DNA from: Antedon mediterranea
Lineage: Eukaryota > Echinodermata > Crinoidea > Comatulida > Antedonidae
Direction of reading: 5' to 3'
DNA: 60,000 bases
NCBI RefSeq assembly: GCF_964355755.1
Contig: NC_092676.1
Coordinates: forward strand, 790,288-850,287
Part shown: piece after piece, positions 1 to 13,502 of the stretch
How the letters are laid out: every line of letters starts with the position of its first letter
How positions within the stretch are numbered: position 1 is the first letter of the stretch
Notes under the pieces: generated by a model
What the model saw: only the letters and a program-made list of their open reading frames with translations
Told to the model about the DNA's origin: nothing
The model's database searches: none
Made by a program: the position numbers and the translations under genes

Positions 1-817
1 TTTCTATTCTATAATTCGTTAGTCGTCGAGATGGGGTTACAGAGGACAACTTATTATATATCTTTTAGTTTTTCTACGTAAAATATGAACGAGATTTATC
101 GAACTGAAATTAAAAGTAAAGACATTTCTATGAGTATTTAATGAATTGACAAATCACTGTGTATGTAATAACTCATTTCTTGATGTAATGTTAATGCGCT
201 GTAATCTAGCAGCGGTGTTTGAGTACTTCTACGCATGTGACTAATGTAACCCACAAGGCATAAATGCAGCTTGTATTATTATAACATTTCGTGAAATGGA
301 ATTATTAAAATAAGCAATAAGTAAATGCCGTGTGTATTGTATTGATATTGTAGTTATAGCATTTACATTCAAGGTCAAGGAATATTATGATAGTCCCTTG
401 TGAGTTAATGATATACGACAGAGGTTCCAAATATCCCGAATGGAACAAAGAATCTATGTGAAAATATGCAGAAATTTTAATTGGGTAATTCAGATTTGAT
501 TTAATGGACTTATAATTAATTCATTGCCGTTAAGTATTGAATATGGAATTGTACGGTATAAAGACATTAAGAGGACGATCGACGACCTCGCAATGGTACA
601 ACAACAACGGACACGTATATCTAGCAAAATTAAATCAAGTTTTTATTTTTAAAACCGGACTGCGAAATAATCACACCGTGCTGTTTCATCAATTAACTGA
701 GAAAAAACAATAGTTCGGTGCCACTGTTTCCATTTTAGTGCTGCTTATTTACATGTTGCTTTGAAACATTATTATGTTAAAAAAGATACATCCATTTGGG
801 ATTCTGATTAAATGCAG
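1..817. other. Intergenic, no gene seen
   Basis: AT-rich DNA without a credible frame. The block at 479-531, beginning GGGTAATTCAGATTTGATT, recurs at about 4775-4838, so it is part of a low-copy dispersed repeat. Confidence 0.5.
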
Positions 818-835
818 AAATGTATACTCAATTTT

Positions 836-1050
836 TTTTTTTCTCTTTCGTGGGGGTCACCCACATTTATTCATTCCTTTTACAAATATATATTACATAA
901 CATACATACGTTTTTATAAAAATAAAGAACAATAAAATGCAATATAACAGCTAAAAAGGCACTATATCTATACATGTACATAAAATCGATGGAGTAAAAG
1001 TATGCTTTAAAAACGTACATTTTATGTTTATTGCAAGTTATAGTAAATGT
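836..1050 (-). mobile_element. Retroposon insertion with 18-bp target-site duplication
   Basis: An insert of about 215 bp is flanked by exact 18-bp direct repeats, AAATGTATACTCAATTTT at 818-835 and 1051-1068. The left edge on the + strand is a T run, i.e. a poly-A tail on the - strand, preceded in minus reading by GGGTGACCCCCACG. Long duplication plus terminal poly-A is the signature of LINE-type retroposition. The insert is short, so it is a SINE or a 5'-truncated LINE. It has no coding capacity. Confidence 0.75.
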
Positions 1051-1068
1051 AAATGTATACTCAATTTT

Positions 1069-3494
1069 AGCCTAAAATTGTAATAATAGATCTTGAAATA
1101 ATATATTATTACTGGAATAAGACTAAAGTTTTCGAAACCTCTCCTGAATGGTTGTTACTGTATTTTATTAAAAGAAAATTATTATTCCCGTAAACAAATT
1201 TGGAAACCGCAATTTTAATTTTCTGATTAGCGTCCTGCTTTCTCAGCAGCAGCCAAACTTTAGAAAGACGATTGACGGTAACTTTCAACACGTGGCCTCA
1301 AATTAAACCGCCAGAATCGTCTGTACCTCTGGGGGATTTAATAATATCATCCTCAAGACATGAACAATAATTACTATGTAGTTTGAATACAAGAGATTCC
1401 AATAAATCTAGGTAGGTGGATCGAGTGACACCGGCTTTTTCGTTTATATTGGATAAAAGAAAAGACAAAACACGTGTCAACAATATCCGTCTTCTAGATA
1501 TAACATTAATTTATAGTTTTTATATTAATGATTTACTATGTTTGTTGTTTCTGCTGTTTATTTTGTTTCTCTGTACTATATTGTAAAATAATGACTCTTT
1601 TTTTGCTATTTATTCCAAATTGAAATCCAGCCAATGTTTCCACATCATTGTTCACTTCATAAAGTAATTTGGATTGATGAAAATAAAATTTGTAATTTTC
1701 TATCGTGAGTTTAATGACCCGACAAAAACTAGAACGACAGACGATCAGTTATGAAAAAAAAATTAACACAAAAGCCATCAAAATAAAAATACAAAATGAG
1801 AATATAACGAATAACAGAAATATGTAACACATCATCATTGTCTAAAGCATCCTCAATACTGATTGTGGTTCACCACGCTATTGCTAAATATAGGCCTCAA
1901 GAAATGTATCGATGGTATCTCACGTCTGAATAGAAAACAGACGGGAAATAACCAATTCGTACACTCAAACAATTTTACAGACTGACAATGTTTTTTTCGT
2001 TTTCATCCTCATTGTTTCTTGATAAAAGTTGTATTACTATTAGACCTAATTAGAAAAAAACAATTTAAAGTGTTTTATTTATGTAATTTAGGGTCTCTTA
2101 TATAAACCTTCCTGGTCTACTGAGACCCCCATTTCATCATTTTATTAAAATATAATATGTTCACTTATATTATATATGATCTGATGAATAAACGTGCTAA
2201 TCGTATTCATAACTGAGAACAAATTAACGCTATATACAAAAAGTAAAAGGTGTGTTCTACAAGAGTACTTGGCCTTGGAATAAGTACAAGTAAAATAGTA
2301 TATGAGTAGCATACGACACGAATTCTGATAATAAACAGGAAACAGAGAATGGACATACCTGATGCTTCACCTGTACAATGCGGAAGAACTTCCGAAACGA
2401 CTTCAAACCCACTACCGGTATCAATGAGAGGACAGATCATGGAGGTATTAACATGACTTCCTCGATGGCCAAGAAAGGACATCTATATCACGTTGTTTAC
2501 TCCTACGTTTAAAATAACCAAGTCATTGAAAACCATGACAAACTACTGTATGTACGGTATATCATTGTTCCTTTTTCCAGGATACATGACCAACGGCTTA
2601 ACTTTACATCTGAAACACGACGGTTTATGGCCTTGATGGAGTGAAGAGAATATTGAAAGCTGTTACGGTTACATGTTTTAGATTAGATCATGGTGGAAAA
2701 AAGTCACATTAGTTAACGACGAAAAGTTACATTTGGAAATGTTATTGCTCGTCACTATAAACTATAATATTTCATATACAAAGTCTGTCTAATTATAAGA
2801 AGGATTTGCTGTATGGACCATGGTTCTAGCAGATATCATCCCAACACCTTCTGAAACACAGTGTCTTCAATTTAAAGTTCACAGAGTTCAATACACAGAA
2901 CCTTAATGCATGAATCGCTGCATCTAGAATGAAATGTACAATAATTAGAGTGAAAGGTTTGAAAAAAGAGCGAGGTTGTGAATAACCGTAACAGTCGGCA
3001 TAACGACTTGCTTGTTAATATCATCGGGAGATGAAAGCCTTATGGGAGTACTGTAGTAATCTACGGCCAAGCACAGCTGTAAGATTCATTGAATATTGAG
3101 AAAACGATGCAAAATTAGATGAAATATGGAACGTTGATAATTCGTACAAATTAATATCTGTAACACGAACCTGAAGTAGATGTTCGTGTACCCACAAGCA
3201 ACGTTCATTTGTCTGCTCGTAAACGATCTGACGTTTTTTTACAAATATAAACCAGAGGGCAAATTATAGAATGTAGGTTTAATTAAATCCATTTCCAGAT
3301 GAATATTTAAGCAAGAGATCTTCGTCCTAATTCTTTCATCTCCGTGAAGTCGGACTTAAAAGTTCGATTCTATCTGACGATTATCCATTTTTTCGATTGA
3401 AACCATTGGATGATACTAGGTAATCTGTGATATTTCAATAAATGTGTTTCTATGACAATGACAGGCGTACATGTACGCTCGGGATTTATAAATA
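1069..3494. other. Intergenic, no gene seen
   Basis: Only short AT-driven frames on the minus strand (60-91 codons) with no recognisable domain. No RNA gene or tandem repeat noticed. Confidence 0.5.
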
Positions 3495-3586
3495 CATTAT
3501 AGGATGATGTACGTACGCGCCAACTACTCACGCTAACAGCCATTATAGGATGATGTACGTACGCGCCAACTACTCACGCTAACAGC
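3495..3586. repeat. 46-bp unit, two exact tandem copies
   Basis: Copies at 3495-3540 and 3541-3586 are identical, and a third begins (CATTAT at 3587) before sequence diverges. Identity suggests a recent duplication. Confidence 0.9.
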
Positions 3587-4965
3587 CATTATACTATCAA
3601 ATTCCATCGCTTGACTACTGTTTGTTTGCTAATCAAAAATTGTACACATATATTTTATTTTTAAAATGTCGCGATTCCTAATTTTTGGGTAGCAAAGAAT
3701 GAATGCAAGAACGATAGCATGTACTTTACTTTACACATTATTATGTTGTTGTCTACCTTAATCCAGGCAGTAAATAAGCTTATAAAATAAGTTTATTTTA
3801 CAACTCGCTGCTTAATCCATGTCGACACATTTTCAACACGTCACAAGTAGATTATGTTGCGCTGATGACGTTTCATAAACAGTGGATCCTCATAATCATT
3901 ATTATATTATACAATATTTTATGATATTTATAGTAGAAGTTTAAACTAATTCAATGATAAGGCCTAGACGTTTAAAAAACATATGGGATGACAAATATGA
4001 CAAAATAGAAAGGATTCAGAAAATATAGTTGTTGACTAATGTGATACCGATTTTAACGGTGGTAATCCGGTAATTAATGTCCCGGAATATTTTCAGGAAA
4101 CAAACCGGAAGTTTATGATTAATTTAGTTGTTAATTTAACCCACCACACTGAAGTACTACAAGCATGCATGGACAAATGAAAGAAGTGAACTCATTTTTT
4201 ACTGTAAACATATTTGTGTTTCAGTTTCTCCTCCTAAAGCAGGTTGCTGTTCACAATATAGCACGCTGGTTTAGGGTTAATTATAGCCAAAGCTAACGAA
4301 GGTATGATGGATTCACGACGGCTTGCCATTTCGCACTTACGCTATACATTACAATTCATCTGTGATTTCTGTTCGACTATTTTCTATATCTGATGACGTC
4401 ATGATATAGCACGTGTCTACTAAATGCCAATAGGAGTTGCATGCATCGGCGACTTTGACACTTAGTGATATACAAAAATTATATACTTTTTTATCGAAAT
4501 GTCAATGCAACGGAAATTAGATGTCTATTAGGAATATTTTAAAAAGGAATCTCATGGGTGACTTCAATATGTTTTGATACAATGAGTATTAAGAGAGGTA
4601 ATTTTAAAATTGTCCACTTTTATGGTGCCTCATATCATGCAACTAACATGGCTCTTGACAATTTGGAGAAAAAACCCTAACAATAAGTCAGCAGTCTGAG
4701 AGAAATAAATGTTTTTTTCTATGTTTGTGTTCAAAATAGTCTGAAAAAATTCTTATAAAAATATAATAGTAGGCTTTTGGGTAATTCAGATTTGATTAAA
4801 AATTTGTATTTAAAAAAATTAATTAATTCATTGCAGAAGTAGTGAGTTTACGGATAATTAATGCCTAAACTGCGCAGCGACATGCGACACGTGCATAAAC
4901 AAGCTTTTAAAACGACGCTGTGCATCGCTTGCGTCTTCCCACTCTCATCATCGTGTGAATACCCT
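3587..4965. other. Intergenic, no gene seen
   Basis: No credible coding frame. Holds the second copy of the low-copy repeat at about 4775-4838 (compare 479-531). Confidence 0.5.
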
Positions 4966-5090
4966 AAAGCTCTGTCTATACTATCAAACTAGTTTGACAA
5001 AAAAGTATGATGTGCCAAATAATATGGTAATGATATGGTCACATATGGTAGTTATATGACATCATCATGTCCATAGGCACATATAGGCTT
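4966..5090. mobile_element. MITE family A, copy 1
   Basis: Starts AAAGCTCTGTCTATACTATC and continues through the family's internal blocks: GATGTGCC, ATGGTAGTGATATG-like blocks, ATGACATCATCATG, then a mirrored GGCACAT. Complete copies fold back on themselves over nearly their whole length, ending GATAGTGTAGACAGAGCTT. This copy lacks most of its right arm. No transposase is encoded; the members are non-autonomous. Confidence 0.8.
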
Positions 5091-7553
5091 ATAATAATAA
5101 TAACAACATTACATGAACTTGAACTAGTGAAGTTTAGCTGAAACACATGACAAATTAAACATCCTTCACACTAAATTTTGCTGTAATATTTGACAGCAGG
5201 TATCAATATAAAGTATATCGTTCATGGCATTGAAACAAACAGTTCACCGCAAAATGGTCATTGGATTCATTAGGTCTAATCAACTCGAAAGGCGGATGTT
5301 ATTATATTTAGAAACCATGCACGTATTCATAAATGCGTCGACATTCTCTGAATGGCGACAGAATGTCAAATATTTTACACAAATTGTGGATTTAGTATCA
5401 TTAAATGTATTCTGTTTGTTATACTCAATGTCAACATCCTAATGTAAACTCGTCGATGGCGCCCACGACCCGGTCTCACATATTACAATAATCCTGCAGA
5501 TTTGTATTTAAAGTTGTTATACATAGTGAAACACAATGCATCCTTTTGTTTCTCTTTGTAAAAGTTAAAGTATCTGAAGTTATGCAATCACAGCTAACAA
5601 ATGAAACAAATAATCGGGTTATAACAACATTATGAGAAGTACGTAATAATGTTATAATATTTTCTGTTAAGTTGTATTGTGAACATTAATATTTTTTGTT
5701 GAATATGCTATTTTAATGTCGCATAAAAGTTATTCACTTTGACCAAAAATTGAATCGAAAAAATTTACTATATAAGCAACAATAGTCAAATTGGCTGGCA
5801 GCCAATGGGTTTTTGATTAGATTTAACCATTTATTTTGTCATTAAATAATTTTATCTCCGTTTTTTTTTACGGAAATGATTGACTTTATTGAAACTAGAA
5901 AATAGGCCTAATCTATTCTGATTTTAAGTCTGATTTTATTAATCTTTATTTTTTACTTTTTTGGGGGGACAAAAAATTTCTATTGATCATACATTCCAAT
6001 AATTATCGATCTATAGTTTCCCCTATGTTTCATCATTTTTGGGATTTTATTTGTGTTACAAAAGCTTGTTGAAAATAAGCACTTTCTTATCAGTGGGAGG
6101 ATAGTTCAAATTACACAGTAAAATCTCTATTCTTTTGTACACACATTTTGTAAATAGAGAGGCATTTAAAAAGCTATGAAAAATAAACGGTGTGGTAAAA
6201 AATGTTATCAGATGACTAAATATAGGTAATATAACTTGAATATTACATTTCTGATATTTTTATTCAACTTCAGCTTTTTATTTTCATGCTATAGCAAAAA
6301 TTATCCACTGTATATCCACCATCATTTTTCACCGTCTAGGGAGTCACCAGACATGTTATTACATTAGGTTAACTACCTAACTACTGAAAAAAAGTTTTTC
6401 TGTTTTTTATGGAAGAATTTTGCCAAATTTTGTATTTGACCATATTAAGGGAAATTTATGTTTTTTCGTCTCGATTTCTGTTACAAATATTTGATTTATG
6501 TACAATTAACCAAATATTATATTTAAAATTCATGCCTGTACCTGAGCTTTCAAGTATGTGAAGTTATTAACAAATGAAACAATATGGTTGTATGTAATAT
6601 GTTATTCTTATTTTCAACAACTATTTACAATTTGTTATGAATTGAAGTTATCTGAAATAAAAGGAAATAATAAACTAAATGTATTGATGAACGTTAGTAC
6701 GTTATTATGTAGATTTTATAAAATCTACATTACGACTTGTTTGGCAAATATACCGACATGTGTACGACGCTTTAAGAAGATTACTGTCACAATAGCAACT
6801 TTGGCAATTGATTTAGCAAGATTTGTTTAAATTTCCTCCGTGATCTCAGAAGAATTGTTATCGGTAACACGTTGAGTGTGGAAAGAAGATTGAAGATTTC
6901 AAGATCTTTCACGTTTGCCTTCGAAAGATATTAAGATAGAAATTGTGTTTTATGAAGATTATTTCTATCTAAATTTGAGCCATCTAATACGCATTGCGTC
7001 ATCATTAACGGTTGTAAAAGTAACTAAAGTGCTGAATTATATATCGCTAACAAAGTCATAATATAGAATAACTGGAAAATAGCATGAATATATATGATTG
7101 TCTAATATATATAAGTTGAAGAAACTTGGCTGTTCATGTCAGGATTAAGCATTTGCATGGACCTAAATTGAACAACCTTTCTGACCAATTTACAAAGCTT
7201 GCGACACTGTTGTTCTATTTAATAGACTGCTTTCAGTCAAAGGCGAGAAACCACTCATATTATTACTCACAAAACCACTTAGTTACCAATATATCATCAA
7301 CAAATTGAGGAAAGCAAACCAAGTATTGGTGTCAGTATATTAATTGCATTAGTTGTGTCTATAAGCCATGCGTTTGTTTCTCAATTAGAGTTCAGCCCTT
7401 GTTGACAGTTCGTATTTGACCTGTTGTCTAAGATCTAGCAAAGGAGTACTGTACGTACCCGGATGTTCATTTAATACAAATTCAGATTCAATATAGACAT
7501 AAGATCAGGTTGATATTTATATATAATGATATCAGAAGACGACACAATAGAGG
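5091..7553. other. Intergenic, no gene seen
   Basis: Very AT-rich. Frames at 5224-5442, 6558-6830 and 7126-7308 lack domains and look accidental. Contains a perfect 24-bp palindrome at 6707-6730. Confidence 0.5.
6707..6730. repeat. Perfect 24-bp palindrome
   Basis: The half-site ATGTAGATTTTA is followed immediately by its exact reverse complement with no loop. Confidence 0.85.
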
Positions 7554-7620
7554 GAAATAGCTAACTAGAGTTATAAAATGAACAGTGGGTGTCAATCATA
7601 ACAAACCGTTTGGGGAAAGT
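7554..7620. mobile_element. Fragment related to element family C
   Basis: Shares an AGAGGGAAAT-like start and the block AATCATAACAAACCGTTTG with the left end of the 867-bp element at 30585. The rest is not recognisable. Confidence 0.5.
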
Positions 7621-9713
7621 CGGAGTCTGACTCATTGTTCGCAAGATATAAGATAGACATGTCCAACTACATTAGAATTGTAAGATATGTTAACAGTAAT
7701 TGTCATACTGTTGCATGGCATGATGAAAAACATCTATACCCAACTCGCCAATAAAGAGGATTTGGTCAAAAAATATTATTTACAGTAGGCCTACCTTACT
7801 CTAGAAGTAAAAATAGTTAAAGAAATATCACAACAACAAAGTATGCCTTACAAAAAGTGAACACATGCCAAAGATTTAAGATTGAAACAAAAAGTAGTTT
7901 TGAAATAACTAGGCCTATATTATTATTATACAATTCCTTACATTGATTATAGGCCTATTTCTTGAATTTATATCAATATATCAACACTAAGATTACAATC
8001 AGATCATACTTACTGTTTTGGGTTTCCATCAACATTTGTAATAAATTGAGGAAACATAAAATTATTATAACCATAAGATTGTTGCTAGATGACCCAGACT
8101 AGAATTGTGCGTTTCATATTATTTACATCCCGTTTTGTCTGCGTGCCATCCATTTCATTCCACCAGTTAAATTGAATAATAACGATCATATTAAGATTGT
8201 TATCTTCATATCTGTGTTTTAACTCATTGTAATGTTGACACATCAAGGATTAACCAGACTGTTTATTATTATTTACTATTAATACTATAATGGTAGTCTT
8301 ATATAGCGTCTAATACAATGTTTCTACACTTAGAATTCTAAGCGTGTTGCACACAAAAATGATAACCAAAAAATGAAAAAAAGAGAAGAAAGCAGAGGAA
8401 CCATTTTACACCACTCCGTTCTCCATCAATTTGAAGCTCCCATATGGGAGCAGTATTCACAGGAGCTTAAATGGAAAAAGGCATCTGTCTATCCTATCCT
8501 ACCAAAATATGAAGAAAAACTAATTCTTGATTCAGTATTCGTTTTCTACAGAACAGTGCAGAAAGTACGTTTACCTCTTTTCTTTTATATTAACTTATAT
8601 TTTAATCTTTTAATCTTCTTTGTTTGTCTGAAGATTGTTTCATTGCAATGAAAAACAAAGATACCATTTTTGGTTAGTTTACTAAGGTCAATATTTCAGC
8701 AGGCCTAATACTAATTATGAAGGTTTTAAATTGAATTATTCCTGTATATGGCTTGTATAATTTGGCGGAACCTTGAAGAATATTAAAGTAGTTGTATTTT
8801 AATCAGTTTAAACCTTGATAATTTTACAATAAAACAGAGAATCAATTCTGCTGTGGAAAAAGTTTTACACGAAGTACTGATTTCTTTCATAAAATTACCA
8901 CCAGCACCATTGTTATCATAATCTTGATGATCATCAATTATTCTTTTATATTTTATTGTATTTATTATCGGTAATAATTTGTATGTATTTCAAAGATTTC
9001 TGCTGCATCAACATGAATAAACTAAAAAAAAAAATGATATGCTTGATGACGCAACCATAATGCTTACGGCAAATCACAAATACAATATCCGAAGAGCTTA
9101 GAATGTCTTCACTAAGACACTCGCAGGAGATGACTTCGGACAAACTCGATCACATTACTCCATGATCGCGTAAAGCATTGCAATGAAAACATTGCTGCCA
9201 TAATTCTACATATACCACATTATTGTTTATTCTTTTTGTGTAAGAATGGAGCATGGAGGTATAAATTAGATTTTTATTTTATACCTTCATGGATAGAGTG
9301 GGACGATGAAATAAGAAATTACGCCGCGATATTACGGGTTTGGTAAGCACATATTACGTAATTTATATTCGAGTCATACCAGAAAAAATGCATTAACACC
9401 GTCGAGATCATCAAGGGTTTGAACTGATTAAGCGGAATACTACTTAACTCGCAACTTAAGTTTAATCTCTGGCTTATAACGTGTTTATTCAAGGCTGCAA
9501 CTACTAGATGCAAGCTGTTTCTTTATTCATATAATCATCTCCAGATTATACATTTTTTCATAATGTAATTAAATTTTCTATTTTACGTTGTTATTGACGG
9601 CCGGCCAAGGCTATGGGGATCATCTATAGCTCTGTACCTAGATAGTAAACTGTATGAATGGCACCTGTGATCAAGAATACCCTGGATCGAACTAATATAT
9701 TTTTAGAACATCC
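7621..9713. other. Intergenic; one weak exon-like frame
   Basis: Mostly featureless AT-rich DNA. An ATG-initiated frame from 8373 runs 64 codons to a donor-like AAA|GTACGT at 8565, in phase 0. It resembles a first coding exon, but no family is recognised and no partner exon is visible. Confidence 0.4.
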
Positions 9714-9909
9714 AAAGCTCTGTCTACACATGGAGAAATAACGTAACTTATTTCTCCATGGTCTACACTATTAAGCTAGTTTAACAGAAAAGTGTGATGT
9801 GCCCAATATGGTAGTGATATGCTTAAATATGGTAGTGATATGACATCATCATATCCAAATATGGGCACATCACATGTCACATAAAGTTTGATAGTGTAGA
9901 CAGATCTTA
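9714..9909. mobile_element. MITE family A, copy 2, with nested 31-bp hairpin
   Basis: Near-complete copy whose right end reads GATAGTGTAGACAGATCTTA. Its left end is interrupted at 9730-9760 by a small palindrome flanked by the 8-bp direct repeat GTCTACAC (9722-9729, 9761-9768), which belongs to the element itself. Confidence 0.85.
9730..9760. mobile_element. 31-bp hairpin insertion with 8-bp flanking duplication
   Basis: Arms CATGGAGAAATAA (9729-9741) and TTATTTCTCCATG (9748-9760) pair perfectly around a 6-base centre. Removing 9730-9768 restores an uninterrupted family-A end. Confidence 0.75.
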
Positions 9910-12280
9910 AGAATAAGAATCAAATGTATATTGCAAATTTCATAAAAATAAATGAAATACCTTACTGTTGGCCCTAGTTCGTTTATTTTCCTTAATTGAA
10001 TTGATCGAATAACTACTGCAGTTAAATTGAATATCAAATGGCTGAATTACGGACACTGAATGTTAATATGGAAAACGTATATTAAACAAGAGACAGATAG
10101 GTTTTGGTTTAACTCATACTAGACTAGTTCTTCATGTAAGTTGTGAAAAAGTCTCTCAATCAACATTTTGTTAACAGGTTATTTGAAACTTTTTGAAGTT
10201 AGGAACATAAAAATAGTAATTAAACACTGGTAAAGAGAGCCAATTGGGCACACATTTATAGTGTTGGACGTCTAACTAAAACTTAAACATCACTCAGACA
10301 CCTGCACACTTAAAGCACAACAGAGAGCCAATTATGTAGACATATTGAAATTGGACGTCTAACTATATAAGGTAAACATCATTCAGACAGCAGACATCTG
10401 CCCAACAGAAAACAACACTTTAAAGCACAACAGAAACTAGTTCTTCTACATTCTTCTTCTAAAACAAGTTATCAACGATGTTATAGCCTACCAGTAAAAA
10501 TAAATAATTTATGAAAATAGGGACAAAATCATTGGTTTATAATTAATTGCTAGAATGCGAGAGCAAATTCATACCAGTAAATTAAGTAAACACGGCAACC
10601 TATGTAACCTAATCATTGATATCGTTATAAGTATTCACGGTACCAGATCAAGTTGTTTGATGTTGTACAAACCTTGAAGCAAACATATTTATTTTGTATT
10701 GATTATAACAACAATAACCTCGTACTAGATCTTTATCAGTACAGGTATTTAAAAAGTTCAATTTTAAGAAACTTAAAGCAAGTAAAAACATTTATTGTTG
10801 ACGGTTAATGATTATGGAAAAAAGTGTAAAAACGCTCTGAAAACAAGAGCAAGAAAAGGATAGAAAGTGGACATTTATGCCAGCACCTAAAACTACTACA
10901 GTACAATTAAAAAGGTATCCTATCCTAATCATCTGAAGGTCGCGTTAAAGGGGGGAAAGGGTTTTTATTTTCACGCGACGCGCGCCACTAGACTATAAAG
11001 TCATTCTGCGCATGCCTATGCTCATGTCATTTTGCCGACTAGACAGTTTCCAAATTTGATGTTTTATCATTTCAAATCACGTGTTTTTTATTTCAGAGAC
11101 ATGAACAGTTACTAAACTACACTGTTGTTTTTTTGTCTTCGTGAGGCTGTCTGAATAACCAGGCCAGGCTAACAAATAAAGAAACTCAATGCCACGTCAA
11201 TTACGTGAAACTTTCTAATGTAGAACTGCTCAGTCTGAATTTAACAACGGTGTAATTTATGATCAAAATTAGAAAAAAATATATGTAAGGTAATCGGAAA
11301 GGTAAAATGACAAAAAAAAAAGCTTGTTTGTGTTGACTACTACGGTACGTGTTTATCTTGATTTAAACTAAGGCCTACATACGGCATGACTCATGTGACA
11401 GAATAATCTGTAAATCGTACGTCTAGCGGGTAAATCCTGCATTCCCACCTCCCTTCAAATATTTAAATGTAGGTTGTTATTTATTGGCATTTTTTATTTT
11501 TCAGTCAATAATTGAATTGACAGATCTACGCATTTACTGTTGCTTCTCGTCTTGCTTTACGGTCATCATCAATAACACTTTTCTTACATTTTCTTTGACG
11601 ATTATTTCAAACCGCACTCAATACAACTCACTCACTGATGTTTCTAGTAAAACGAATTTTGGTGTGCATGACATTACTGCTGTTTGATGGTGCACTAGTT
11701 CAGACCAACAATATTGCAGAACAACTTCTGAGAGAGTAGGGGAGAGAGAGAGAAAGACACACCAACCGTTTGTTGAACCACAACTATATATAGCTATCGA
11801 GGCGAAATAATCATTCTGCGCACGCTAAGAAAATGCGCATACGCAGGTAGCTGCCTAGTCACGTGGCGCGTAGCCAGAGCCCAGAACGAAAGGTCGCTTT
11901 AATGATCACATGCGTATATCCAAAGAGTACTCTATTAACAATAGCACCTAAAATCAAATAATTAGAAAGCGTCTGCAATGTTGATTAACTAATCAATCAT
12001 TGTTTGATATATTGAAAGCACAAAAGCAGTTAGAACGTAAACACAAGATACGCTACACAGAACATAACTCTTATGAAATTAACAAAATGCATCCCATAAG
12101 CCTAATCAACTTGTCCAATGTGTATATGCAAACAAAAAACATTTCATAAACAAAACACATAGTCATGTAAATACATTTAGAGTTCACATGTTTATACATT
12201 CAATAAATCCATTTCAACTAGATCGTATTTTTTAAATACGAACGCTAGATGAGCACAAATACACGCGTATCGTATGATTA
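9910..12280. other. Intergenic; imperfect duplication at 10.3 kb
   Basis: No gene. 10237-10330 and about 10325-10440 are diverged tandem copies sharing AGAGCCAATT, TTGGACGTCTAACTA and TTAAAGCACAACAGA. Motifs near 10937-11020 recur near 11811-11905 (GGTCGC-TTAA, TCATTCTGCGCA, CGCGCCAC), suggesting the two ends of an old element that I cannot delimit. Confidence 0.45.
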
Positions 12281-12410
12281 AAGCTAGGTTCCCCCTTGGA
12301 CGAAAGGCAACGCAAGTGAGTTGACCAATCAAAAGCGACATGTTCGGATGATCCATCACGTCGTTTACTTTGCACGCCTTGTCCTTGCGTTCGCGTCCAA
12401 ATGGGAACCA
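12281..12410. mobile_element. MITE family B, copy 1 (family description)
   Basis: Runs from AAGCTAGGTTCCC to CCAAATGGGAACCA. Typical family-B copies are 110-150 bp, with outer inverted repeats built on TTGGTTCCCACTAG-GACGCAACGCAAG and an inner inverted repeat TTGACCAATCAC / GTGATTGGTCAA around a GATGGATCATC-like centre. They encode nothing. This copy has a mutated inner right arm. Confidence 0.8.
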
Positions 12411-12805
12411 TTCAGATGAAGCTAGATGCGCTATAAGTTACAACACAGTGGATGTTAATAACAAACAGACGGCACACGGATACATTTGTATGTATGTCAC
12501 AGTAAACAGTGCATGATTCATATAGAACATTATTAGACTACTGTCAATCATGGATTCATTTTAACTTAACAGGTGACGTAATGTGATTCCCAGCCTCGTC
12601 CTAGAAACTAGCACGTGTATATTCGTTCAAAATAATCCATTTGATGAGACACAAGTTACAAATGAGAGTTTAAAAGTTACATAACTCTTAACACTTTAAT
12701 GGTTGAATTAAAATGGCATTAGCCTTGATGTAATCTTTAATTTGAACAAAGAATATTTCAACAAGGTCTACTTATTTCCGTTATCCAGCAAACTACATAA
12801 ACAGT

Positions 12806-12940
12806 CTGGATACCTCTAGGACGCAGCGCAACGACGACGGATACGCACGAGCGAGGAATTTGACCAATCACAATCGCATCACACCTATCGCTTGATTGGT
12901 CAAATTACTTGCGTTGGGCGTACTTTCCTATCAGAAACCA
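12806..12940. mobile_element. MITE family B, copy 2
   Basis: TTTGACCAATCACAATCGC pairs with the inner right arm TTGATTGGTCAAATTAC. The left outer end is GGACGCAGCGCAACG and the right outer end is degraded. Confidence 0.7.
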
Positions 12941-13442
12941 TGAACGCTTTAACTCTGTATCATCTAACAATCCGCAATTATTATTATTGAAGGGATGAAA
13001 AGTCTGATGTCACGTTTTCTATTTAAATGATTGACTGAGATATTATTTTTTCGGAAAGATATTTGTTACAATGCCTATTTTTCTGTAACATACACAGCTA
13101 TAAAAACACCATTACTGATGACGATATGTGAGGCAGTAATCCAGTTTACAGATTATTTTCAATGCAGAGAGACTTTTTCCATTAATAACTGAAATTCAAG
13201 TAGTGAAAATAAAAATTTAAATTAGAAAAATCGTGATGTCTTGTACATTCGATGAAACGATTTAAATAATGTCGTAATACCGAGAATCCAATGTATCCGA
13301 ATAATCGCAATAAAAATGTTAAATTGGAGATGTTCTTGTTAACTCACAATTGGCTGAACGATTTCAATAAGATGGCATAATCCTAAGTAAGAACAAAACA
13401 ACTAGAATGAGGATATCATAACACTGCTAAAGTATGTTGTTG

Positions 13443-13502
13443 AATCGCGGCCGTATAAGTTTAATCGCGGCCGTATAAGTTTAATTGTGGCCGTATAAGT
13501 TT
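13443..13502. repeat. 20-bp tandem repeat, three copies
   Basis: Unit AATCGCGGCCGTATAAGTTT twice, then a third copy with AATTGTGG for AATCGCGG. Confidence 0.9.

Noticed and set aside
10930-11910. Possible LTR or inverted-repeat element
   Set aside because: Shared words occur in both direct and inverted orientation and do not define consistent ends; no coding content.
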